This document shows, piece by piece, positions 17,901 to 25,200 of a stretch of DNA of 64,000 nucleotides (its first letter is position 1; every line of letters starts with the position of its first letter). The notes below the pieces were generated by a model. The model was given only the letters and a program-made list of their open reading frames with translations, did not search any database and was not told where the DNA came from. The stretch is from Actinocrispum wychmicini (GTDB lineage: Bacteria > Actinomycetota > Actinomycetes > Mycobacteriales > Pseudonocardiaceae): NCBI RefSeq assembly GCF_004345645.1, contig NZ_SLWS01000010.1:372001-436000 (forward strand). The letters are read 5' to 3'. The translations under genes were made by a program, and so were the position numbers.

Positions 17901-18654
17901 GCGCCCGCTACCGTCGCTGGCCGGCCACACCCAGGACGTCTACTCGGTCGCGTTCAGCCCGTCCGGCCGGCAGTTGGCGTCGGCGAGCAACGACAACAGC
18001 GCGATCCTGTGGGACATCAGCGATCCCGCCGCGCCGCGGTACCGGAAGATCATCGACCGGCCGCAGATCCCGCTGTACGCGGTCGCCTTCAGCCCGTCCG
18101 GCCTGCTCGCCACGGCCGGTTTCGACGCCGACGTCATGGTGTGGGACCCAGCGGCCCCGGACCAGCCGGTGACGACCCTGCACGGCCACACCGGGCACGT
18201 GAACGGCCTCGCCTTCGGCCCGTCCGGCATGGTCCTGGCGAGCGTCGGCGCGGACGCCACGCTTCGCCTGTGGGATCTCACGGACCAGAAACGCCCGGTG
18301 GCTCTGGGCACGGCGACCGACCGCGCCGGCCCGTTGGCGACGGTCGCGTTCAGCCCGGACGGCCACACGGTCGCCACCACGAGCGACGTCGCCCGCCTGT
18401 GGGACGTCGGCGATCCGACCCGGCCGACCGAGCTCGCGACCCTCACCGGCCACGGCGGCCGGGTGAGCAGCGTGGCGTTCGGGCCGGACGGGCACACGAT
18501 GGCCACCGCCGGCGACGACCATCTGGTGATCGTGCGCGACACGGACGTGGAGCGGGTCGCGACCCGGGTCTGTGCCACCGCCTTCCCGCGGCTGACCCGG
18601 GCGGACTGGGACCAGTACCTGCCCGGGATCGGCTACGCGCCACCCTGCCCATGA
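14965..18654 (+). CDS. HTH-STAND (nSTAND1-like) ATPase with 14 WD40 repeats
   Basis: 1229 residues. Residues about 10-75 resemble an XRE-type HTH (TYRELGTRARYSAGTLSDAA). A STAND NTPase follows, with Walker A GPSGVGKSS (about 141) and Walker B LVIVVDQFEEVF (about 190), then a helical arm. A TM helix (about 492-515) and 14 WD40 units to the C-terminus follow (blades end in RLWDV, VRLWDI and similar), enough for two seven-bladed propellers. Such proteins act as ligand-gated switches in signalling or defence. It has its own GGGGAGG site and starts 14 nt after the transporter operon, so it is probably cotranscribed. The TM places the WD40 part on the opposite side of the membrane from the ATPase, so it may sense outside signals. 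Confidence 0.85.
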   Translation: MSRRERPLDDGVGALSQFAEGLRQLRRDAGSPTYRELGTRARYSAGTLSDAAGGRKLPTLAVTLAYVRACGGDAEVWEQSWYEVNTEIEASAPQTTDNGDPPYVGLAPFQPADAERFFGRDTLVDELLVRLKTNRFVTVFGPSGVGKSSLLRAGLIPRLDVPYVLFTPGEHPMAAYLDSVDHVGAADDLVIVVDQFEEVFTVCTDTAERAEFIDSLLGADHRVVVGMRADFYSHCASHPGLAKALCEAQLLVGPMGAGELRVAITQPAVQAGYVVEGALVAELVAESAGQAGLLPMVSHVLRETWHRRRGNTLTRTGYQAAGGIQGALAKTAEDVYASFDGPQQAAARQLFLRLTALGEGTEDTKRRIGRGEFDGTELNDVLTALASARLITVDAGSVEMAHESLIKAWPRLRGWLSEDREGLRIHRQLTEAALAWESLGRDPGALYRGTRLQLAQDWPGSASLVGREREFLDTSFAAFVAERETARRGARRLRVLTIVLAVLLVIAVVATFLAFRAQSISLEQRNVAISQKLASQSDALRAVNPALAAQLSLAAYRLSPTTEARGSLLSAFGSPYATQLTGHTDSVNVGAWSPDGHTAATASDDHSVFLWDMADPHRPTRLSVIAASAMQVYDVSFRSDGNVLVIAGEDGAVGLWDVSDRVRPRLLSSTPAHPGSVYSATFGQDGRMMATAGEDDLGRIWDVSDPAHPRELATLRGHTARIHQIAFRPGSSVVATASSDHTVRLWDISDLAHPKALRVLTDHTDNVRSVMFDPAGKVMVTTSLDRTVRLWDVSDPANTRQLALLGSATDNMYSAAFSPDGHTVAAVGDDRVVHLWNVTDPVRPYQVTTLVGHTEKIFTAAFSPSGRDLLTASWDRTARVWDLADLTDPAAPGFLAGHSEAVYAVAFSPDRRTAATGGNDNTVRLWDVTDPEHPRSLAVLAGHTGPVRSMAFSPSGGMLASGSSDSTIRLWDLADRDRPRPLPSLAGHTQDVYSVAFSPSGRQLASASNDNSAILWDISDPAAPRYRKIIDRPQIPLYAVAFSPSGLLATAGFDADVMVWDPAAPDQPVTTLHGHTGHVNGLAFGPSGMVLASVGADATLRLWDLTDQKRPVALGTATDRAGPLATVAFSPDGHTVATTSDVARLWDVGDPTRPTELATLTGHGGRVSSVAFGPDGHTMATAGDDHLVIVRDTDVERVATRVCATAFPRLTRADWDQYLPGIGYAPPCP

Positions 18655-18940
18655 TCGGGACAAAGACCGATTGCCGGAAGAATGATCGACAGTTCGCTTC
18701 ATCCCTTCGGTGGGTCGCGTTCACCCGAGAGTGATCCCCGCCGTAAGCTGCTCGCTCGATCCGATTCGCAATAACGCGGAAAGGACTCGGATTTGGGCGG
18801 AATTGCTGGTTGCGTCCTCTTCCGGGTGGACAGATGATGGCTGCGACGAGAACAGGCGACGTATTGGCTGCCCTGCCGATCACCGCGCCGGGCGGGAAGG
18901 TGGGTGGCGTGCGCAGGTGCTGCGTTCGACCGGCCGTTCC

Positions 18941-21900
18941 ATGAGCAAGGCGGGCGCCGCCAAGGGCCTCGGCCGGCGCACCCGGATCTGGTACAAGCTG
19001 GCGGTCATCGGCCTGGCTTTCACCGTGCCGCTCGTGGCTGCCACGTACCTGTTGCTGGACGCCAACAGCCAGCGCATCTCGTTCAGCGAGAACGAGCTGC
19101 GCGGTTTGGAGTACCTGCGTCCGCTCGGCCAGCTGCTGCCGGACCTGGCGGCGCACCGCTCGTACGCGCGCCAGGTGCTCAGCGGCGAGCGCCCGGCCAG
19201 CGATCTCGACCTGCGCAAACAGCGGGTGGACGCGGACTACGCGGCGCTGGTGCGGGCCGATGCCAAGCTGGGCAAGGACTTACGGACCACCGAGAGCGAC
19301 CTGAACGCCAGCGCCCTGCCGGCCACCCAGTTCCGCAACTGGCGGACGTGGAACTCCAGCGAGCCCGACCGGGCCAACAACGAGGCCGCGCACTCGCTGC
19401 TGATCACCGACGTCCGCACGCTGATCGGGTACGTCGGCCAGACGTCGAACCTGGTGCTGGACCCGGAACTGGCCACGTTCAACCTGGCGGACGCGACCGT
19501 GGTGCACGGCCCGGAGCTGGTCGACCAGGTCAGCCAGCTCGGCGACGACGTGGACGAGATGGTCGACTCCGGGCACGTGTCGCTGCCGGACCGGACCAAG
19601 GTCGCCGCCGAGGTGGCCTTGTTGGGGCACCAGGTGGACGCGTTGCAGAACGACCTGTTCACCACGTTCAAGGCGGGCGGGGACAGCGCCGAGGCACAGG
19701 CCCTGCGCAACGACCTCGGGCCACGGCTGCGGACCGCGTACATGGCGGTCACGAACCTCGCCACCAGGACCACACGCGAATTCGTCGAACCCGAGCAGAT
19801 CCAACTGGACCGTGACGTGTACGGCCGCGCGGTGGACCGTGCGGTGAGCGCGGTGAACACGCTGTGGAGCGCGTTGATCGAGCAGGAAGGCTCGATGTTG
19901 CAGGTGCGGCACAGCGCTGATGTGCAGGACCGCACGTTCGCGCTGTTAGCCGTGCTGACCGCGTTCGGGGTCACGCTGACGCTCACGATCTGGTTGTCGC
20001 GGCGGATGAGCAACGACGTCGGGGCGGTCGCGCGTGGGGCGAAGGAACTCGCGGGCGGTGACCTGACCAAACGCGTCCAGGTGCGCAGCCAGGACGAGAT
20101 CGGCGCGATGGCGACCGCGTTCAACGGGATGGCCCACCAGTTGCAGGTGATGGTCGAGGAGCAGCGACAGGCCGAGGAACAGCTGCGTGCCGAGCACGAC
20201 TTCGTGGACGCGGTGCTGAACGTCGCCGGCAGCCTGGTGGTCGTGTTCGACACCGACGGTCGGATCATCCGGTTCAACCGGACCGCCGAAATCGCCACCG
20301 GATACGCGTTCGCCGAGGTCACCGACCAGCCGTTCTGGGAACTGTTCCTTCGGTCGGACCAGCGGGCCGCGGCCGAGCATTTCTTCGGGAACCTGTCCGC
20401 GGTCACGTTCCCGTCCCAGTTCGAACATGTATGGACACGCCACGACGGCACCGAATTGCGAGTGGCGTGGTCGAATGCGGCACTTGTCGACGAGAACGGC
20501 GCGATCACCCACGTGATCGCGACCGGCATCGACGTCACCGCGCGCCGTGCCGCCGAACGGGAACTGCGCGAGGCGCAGGAACGTTTCCGCCAGGCATTCG
20601 ACAACGCGTCCATCGGGATGTGCCTTGTCGATCTGGAAATGCGGTTCATGCAGGTCAACCGGGCGATGTGCGAGATGTTCGGATACACCGAGCCGGAGCT
20701 GCTGTCGATGTCCGTCGCCGACGTGACGCACCCCGACGACTACCAGGCCGACGTCGAGGCCGTGGCGGGCATGCTGGCCGGCGACACCGCGCCGTACCAC
20801 GCGGAGAAGCGCTACCGGCACGCCGACGGGCACATCGTCTGGGGCCTGATCACCGCGTGCGCGGTCCGCCGTTCGGAGTCCGACGCGCCGCTGTATTTCG
20901 TCACCCAGATCGAGGACGTCACCGAACGCCGCGAGGCCGAGGCACGGCTGGTGCACCAGGCGTTACACGACTCGCTGACCGGCCTGCCGAACCGGGCGCT
21001 GCTGATGGACCGGCTGCGGCAGATCCTCGCCCGTTCCGCCCGGCACCCGGCGCTCACCGCCGTGGTGTTCATCGACCTGGACGGGTTCAAGGACATCAAC
21101 GACAGCCTCGGGCACGACGTCGGCGACCAGGTCCTGCGCGAGGTCGGGGCGCGGATCCACCACCACGTGCGGCCGTCGGACACCGTCGCGCGGCTCGGCG
21201 GGGACGAGTTCGTGGTGCTCTGCACGGACCTGCGGACCGAGCAGAACGTGGTGGACATCGCCGAACGGCTGACCAAGGCGCTGGCCAAGCCGGCCGTGGT
21301 GGGCGGCTTCGAAGTGGAGGTCACCGCGAGCATCGGCATCGCGCTGTCCGACGGCGAGGCGTCGAGCCCCGAGGAGATGCTGCGCAACGCCGACGCGGCC
21401 ATGTACGGCGCCAAGACCCAGGGCAAGAACCGGTGGGAGATCTACGACGAGACCCGTCGGGCCCGCGCGGTCGACCGGGTCGCGATCGCGTCCAGCCTGC
21501 GCCAGGCGCTCCGGGACGACCGGTTCGTGCTGCACTTCCAGCCGGTGGTCGAACTGGAGACCGGGCTGCCGGTCGCGGTCGAGTCCCTGGTCCGGCTGGA
21601 CGACCCGGGCCGGGGGCTGCTGCCGCCCAGCGCGTTCATCCAGGTCGCCGAGGACAGCGGGCTGATCGTGCCGATCGGGACGTACGTGTTGGAACAGGCC
21701 TGCCGGCAGCTCGCCGAGTGGCGTGCGGCCGGCGTGGTGACGCAGAGCCTGCGTACATCGGTGAACCTGTCCGCGCGGCAGGCCACCCAACCCGATCTCG
21801 CGCGGACGGTCGCGCGGGCGTTGTCCCAGGCCAATCTGGAGCCGACGGCGCTGGCGTTGGAGCTGACCGAGACCGTGCTGATGGAGGCCGACACCGCCAC

Positions 21901-22246
21901 GCTGCGGCAGCTGGAGGAACTCCGGGAGATGGGCGTCGACCTGGGCATCGACGACTTCGGCACCGGGTACTCGTCGCTCAGCTACCTCAAGCGGCTGCCG
22001 GTGAGCATCATCAAGGTCGACCGGTCGTTCGTGGCCGGCCTGGTCACCGACCCGTCCGACCGGGAGATCGTCACCGCCGTCATCCGGCTCGGCCAGGCGC
22101 TCGGGCTGACCACGATCGCCGAGGGTGTCGAGGACGTCGCCCAGTTCACGGTGCTCCGCGAGCTGGGCTGCGACCAGGCCCAGGGGTACCTGCTCGGCCG
22201 GCCGGTCGCCGGGCCGCCGGCGTTGCCGTCCGGGGTCGCGGGATGA
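18941..22246 (+). CDS. Membrane PAS-GGDEF-EAL c-di-GMP protein
   Basis: 1101 residues: TM1 (about 21-42), a helical extracellular region of about 290 residues, TM2 (about 332-352), HAMP, two PAS domains (about 420-535 and 546-660), GGDEF (about 668-830) and EAL (about 850-1095). The GGDEF motif is intact, with an RPSD inhibitory site five residues before it. The EAL domain reads ESL instead of EAL but keeps the NLSARQ, ELTE, DDFGTGYSS, KVDRSF and EGVE motifs, so both activities are possible. The ATG at 18941 has no clear ribosome site; a GTG at 18917 is an alternative. It overlaps the following binding-protein gene (ATGA). Confidence 0.88.
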   Translation: MSKAGAAKGLGRRTRIWYKLAVIGLAFTVPLVAATYLLLDANSQRISFSENELRGLEYLRPLGQLLPDLAAHRSYARQVLSGERPASDLDLRKQRVDADYAALVRADAKLGKDLRTTESDLNASALPATQFRNWRTWNSSEPDRANNEAAHSLLITDVRTLIGYVGQTSNLVLDPELATFNLADATVVHGPELVDQVSQLGDDVDEMVDSGHVSLPDRTKVAAEVALLGHQVDALQNDLFTTFKAGGDSAEAQALRNDLGPRLRTAYMAVTNLATRTTREFVEPEQIQLDRDVYGRAVDRAVSAVNTLWSALIEQEGSMLQVRHSADVQDRTFALLAVLTAFGVTLTLTIWLSRRMSNDVGAVARGAKELAGGDLTKRVQVRSQDEIGAMATAFNGMAHQLQVMVEEQRQAEEQLRAEHDFVDAVLNVAGSLVVVFDTDGRIIRFNRTAEIATGYAFAEVTDQPFWELFLRSDQRAAAEHFFGNLSAVTFPSQFEHVWTRHDGTELRVAWSNAALVDENGAITHVIATGIDVTARRAAERELREAQERFRQAFDNASIGMCLVDLEMRFMQVNRAMCEMFGYTEPELLSMSVADVTHPDDYQADVEAVAGMLAGDTAPYHAEKRYRHADGHIVWGLITACAVRRSESDAPLYFVTQIEDVTERREAEARLVHQALHDSLTGLPNRALLMDRLRQILARSARHPALTAVVFIDLDGFKDINDSLGHDVGDQVLREVGARIHHHVRPSDTVARLGGDEFVVLCTDLRTEQNVVDIAERLTKALAKPAVVGGFEVEVTASIGIALSDGEASSPEEMLRNADAAMYGAKTQGKNRWEIYDETRRARAVDRVAIASSLRQALRDDRFVLHFQPVVELETGLPVAVESLVRLDDPGRGLLPPSAFIQVAEDSGLIVPIGTYVLEQACRQLAEWRAAGVVTQSLRTSVNLSARQATQPDLARTVARALSQANLEPTALALELTETVLMEADTATLRQLEELREMGVDLGIDDFGTGYSSLSYLKRLPVSIIKVDRSFVAGLVTDPSDREIVTAVIRLGQALGLTTIAEGVEDVAQFTVLRELGCDQAQGYLLGRPVAGPPALPSGVAG

Positions 22247-23811
22247 CGGTTACCCGGCGGGAGTTGTTGCGCGCCAGTGCCTTGCTCGGTGCGGGTGGCG
22301 CGCTGCTCGGGGCCAGCGGGGGGATCACGGCCTGCACGACCGGCGACACCGGCCGGCAGGCGCTGAACGCGGCGCTAGGCCCGCGGCGGCGCGGGGGAGT
22401 GCTGCGGATCGGCGTGACCGGCGGCGGCGCCCAGGACACCCTGGACCCGCACCACCCGCCGACGTACCCGGACCAGGCCCGAGTGTCCAATTTGTACGAA
22501 CCGCTGTTCGGTCGGGACGCGGCGTACAACATCGAGCCGGTGCTGGCCGAGTCCCTCGAACCGGCCGAGCAGGGCCGGACGTGGACCCTGCGGCTGCGCG
22601 CCGACGTGTCGTTCCACAACGGCAAGCCGCTCGACGCGGACGACGTGATCTTCACCCTGCGCCGGATCGCCGACCTGCCCGGCACCGGCGCGGCCGCGCT
22701 GCGAGTCGTAGACATGGCCGGGCTGCGCAAGATCGACGCCCGCACGCTGCGGATCCCGCTGACCGTGCCGTACGCGCTGTTCCAGGACGACCTGGCGCAG
22801 TACTACATGGCGATCGTGCCGACCGGTTTCGACCTGGCCCACCCGGTGGGCACCGGGCCGTTCCGGTACGGCACGTTCACCCCCGGCCGGATCAGTTCCT
22901 TCCCCCGCAACGACCACTACTGGCGGGCCGACCAGCCGTACGTGGACGAGCTGGTGATCGTCGACTTCCCCTCGGACGACGCCCGGGTCGCCGCGCTGCT
23001 GTCCGGGGACGTCCAAGCGATCGACAACGTGCCGCCGGGACAGATCAACGACGTGAAAGCCGCCGGCGCGACCGTGATGGCCTCCGAGTCGGGCGCGTGG
23101 ACCCCGTTCACCATGCGGGTGGACAAGGCGCCGTTCAACGACGTCCGGGTGCGCCAGGCGTTCCGGCTGATGGTGGACCGGGACCAGATGGTCAGCCAGG
23201 CGCTGGCCGGGCAGGGGCGGATCGCGAACGACCTGTACGCGCCCTTCGACGCGAGCTACGCCAGCGACATCCCGCAGCGCAGGCAGGACCTCGCCCAGGC
23301 GAAGTCCCTGCTGCGCCAAGCCGGCCAAGCCGGCCTGCGGGTCGAACTGGTGACGTCGAGCGGCATCGGCTCCGGCGCGGTCGAAGCCGCCACCCTGTTC
23401 GCCCAGCAGGCCAAAGGCGCCGGCGTCACCATCGCCGTGCGCACAGTGGACAGTGCCACCTTCTACGGCAGCGACTACCTCAACTGGGTGTTCGCCGAGG
23501 ACTACTGGTACACCCGCAACTACCTGCCCCAGGTGGCGCAGGGATCGCTGCCGGACGCGCCGTACAACGAATGCCACTTCAACGACCAGCGCTTCACCTC
23601 GTTGATCAACCGGGCGCGCGGCGAGCTCAACCCCGCCAAACGCGCCCAGTTGCTCAAGGACGCCCAACGCATCGAGTACGACACCGGCGGCTACATCATC
23701 TGGGGCTTCAAGAACCAGCTGGACGCGTACACCAACAAGGTGACGGGTTTCGTGCCGGACCGGAACATGCCGTTGTCCTCGTTCCAGTTCCGGACGATTT
23801 CGTTCGTCTAG
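22243..23811 (+). CDS. Tat-exported family 5 solute-binding lipoprotein
   Basis: 522 residues. The N-terminus has a twin-arginine motif (TRRELLRAS) and a lipobox ITAC (Cys31). The body is a family 5 peptide-binding protein (GGVLRIGVTGG, LDPHHPPTYPDQ, RTWTLRLRADVSFHNGKPL, FNDVRVRQAFRLMVDR). There is no permease or ATPase beside it; its ATG overlaps the stop of the GGDEF-EAL gene. This suggests a sensory role, with the loaded binding protein addressing the extracellular domain of the c-di-GMP protein, or an orphan that feeds the operon at 8995. Its TAG overlaps the stop of the convergent gene in a shared CTAG. Confidence 0.87.
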   Translation: MTVTRRELLRASALLGAGGALLGASGGITACTTGDTGRQALNAALGPRRRGGVLRIGVTGGGAQDTLDPHHPPTYPDQARVSNLYEPLFGRDAAYNIEPVLAESLEPAEQGRTWTLRLRADVSFHNGKPLDADDVIFTLRRIADLPGTGAAALRVVDMAGLRKIDARTLRIPLTVPYALFQDDLAQYYMAIVPTGFDLAHPVGTGPFRYGTFTPGRISSFPRNDHYWRADQPYVDELVIVDFPSDDARVAALLSGDVQAIDNVPPGQINDVKAAGATVMASESGAWTPFTMRVDKAPFNDVRVRQAFRLMVDRDQMVSQALAGQGRIANDLYAPFDASYASDIPQRRQDLAQAKSLLRQAGQAGLRVELVTSSGIGSGAVEAATLFAQQAKGAGVTIAVRTVDSATFYGSDYLNWVFAEDYWYTRNYLPQVAQGSLPDAPYNECHFNDQRFTSLINRARGELNPAKRAQLLKDAQRIEYDTGGYIIWGFKNQLDAYTNKVTGFVPDRNMPLSSFQFRTISFV

Positions 23812-25091
23812 TGCGGCAGGTCAGCCGGCACGGCCCGGATCCACGTCCGGAAGAAGCGGCGGTCGCCCGGCGTTGTCGGCTGGACGCGGCCTTGGAGCGC
23901 CGCGTCGCTCGCCTCCCGCTTGAGCGGCGGCTTGCCCAGGGATGCCTGTGCGGTGAGGGGAATGTTGACATGCTGGTATCCCAGCAGAAGGGGAGCTTCA
24001 GCGAACAACGTGTCGATCTCGTCGTTGGTCAGGCCCGCGTCGAGGAGATTGGCTCGATCGTACGAGGCCTTCGGAGTCACCATCATCTCGACCAGGCGCT
24101 GCCACTTCCTCGCCTCCGTTTTGGGGATCACCTTCACGAAGTCGGCGAAGGGTTTGGCTGGCGAGAAGAACGAAACGAACTTCTCGCCGGTGGTCTTGGG
24201 TTGCGCCTCCCGGAACGGGCCGACGGCGGCGAGGGCGTCCTGGACCATCGCGTCGCTGTAGTGCTTGGTGAGGAACGTGCGGATCACCGGGCCGTTCACC
24301 GTCCGGCCACCGGCCATGGGCGTCGTGTGGTGAAGCGCCTCGTCGACGAACGCGATGTACCCGTTGGGCGGGATCGTGGACATGTTGATCTGGGTGGGTT
24401 TGGGCAGTTGGCTGCGGACCCATTTCAGGTCCGCGAGGAACTTCGGCGGGAGGGACTCGGCGATCTGCCGCTCGTGGTCGTCGACGAGCTCTGGGTTGAG
24501 GATGTACTCCGGGCCGGGGACGGGGCCGTCCGTGTCGTAGCAGAGGTTGACGAAAAGGGTCTCCCCGTAGGTGTCCTTGTGGAACGAGTGGTATTGCTTG
24601 TCGCGGTTACGGTAGTAGTGGATCTCGACCAGGATCTTCCACTGCTTCCCGACGATTCCGCTCAGGCGGAGGTACTCGAGCTGGTGGGCATCCTTCATGG
24701 TGAGCAGCGAGTGCCGGATGAGGCCGGTGGCGAGGTCGCCCTTGACCAGGCTGAACGCGTTCTGCGGCGCGTGCAGGGCGTGCGTGATGATTTTCCGTTC
24801 CCCCGCTTCGAACCGGGACGGAAGGCTGAACAGCTCGATGTGCTCCGCCACCGCGCCTTCCTTGCCGTGCTCCGGGATGACGGGCAGTTCGAAGGCGCCG
24901 ACGAACAGGACGAACTTGTCGAAGTCCTGCTCCTGCGATGACTTGATCGCCGCCTCGAGGCGTTCGATCAAGGACTTCTGCAGTGGCACGTCGGGGAAGT
25001 CGTTGATCACCGGTGCGGCCAGCTTCGTGAGCAGTGCGGCCGACTCGGACTGAGCGGCTGTTCCGGTTTGCTTCTTGATGTCGTCCATCAT
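23808..25091 (-). CDS. Uncharacterised protein, possible Fe(II)/2-oxoglutarate-type oxygenase
   Basis: 427 residues, family not recognised. The middle has SFHKDTYGETLFVNL (H171-x-D173), and about 80 residues later FVDEALHHTTP (H254/H255) followed by R263 and R271, the order of ligands in Fe(II)/2OG oxygenases (HxD...H...R). Upstream LVEIHYYRNRDKQYH could be a core strand. No signal peptide or TM is seen. The GC-rich background, lower arginine use and plain start (MMDD, no ribosome site) give no hint of transfer. It lies between a binding protein and a PBP on opposite strands and appears to be transcribed alone. The enzyme class is inferred from the motif order only. Confidence 0.6.
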   Translation of the reverse strand: MMDDIKKQTGTAAQSESAALLTKLAAPVINDFPDVPLQKSLIERLEAAIKSSQEQDFDKFVLFVGAFELPVIPEHGKEGAVAEHIELFSLPSRFEAGERKIITHALHAPQNAFSLVKGDLATGLIRHSLLTMKDAHQLEYLRLSGIVGKQWKILVEIHYYRNRDKQYHSFHKDTYGETLFVNLCYDTDGPVPGPEYILNPELVDDHERQIAESLPPKFLADLKWVRSQLPKPTQINMSTIPPNGYIAFVDEALHHTTPMAGGRTVNGPVIRTFLTKHYSDAMVQDALAAVGPFREAQPKTTGEKFVSFFSPAKPFADFVKVIPKTEARKWQRLVEMMVTPKASYDRANLLDAGLTNDEIDTLFAEAPLLLGYQHVNIPLTAQASLGKPPLKREASDAALQGRVQPTTPGDRRFFRTWIRAVPADLPH

Positions 25092-25200
25092 GTGGGGGTT
25101 CGTCGCAATCTGTCGGCGCGGTGGTCCGTCCGAACCTATGTACGCCAGGCGGTTGCCGCTGTTACCCCGCCGCGGACCATCTCCCTGAACGGAGTAGTCG

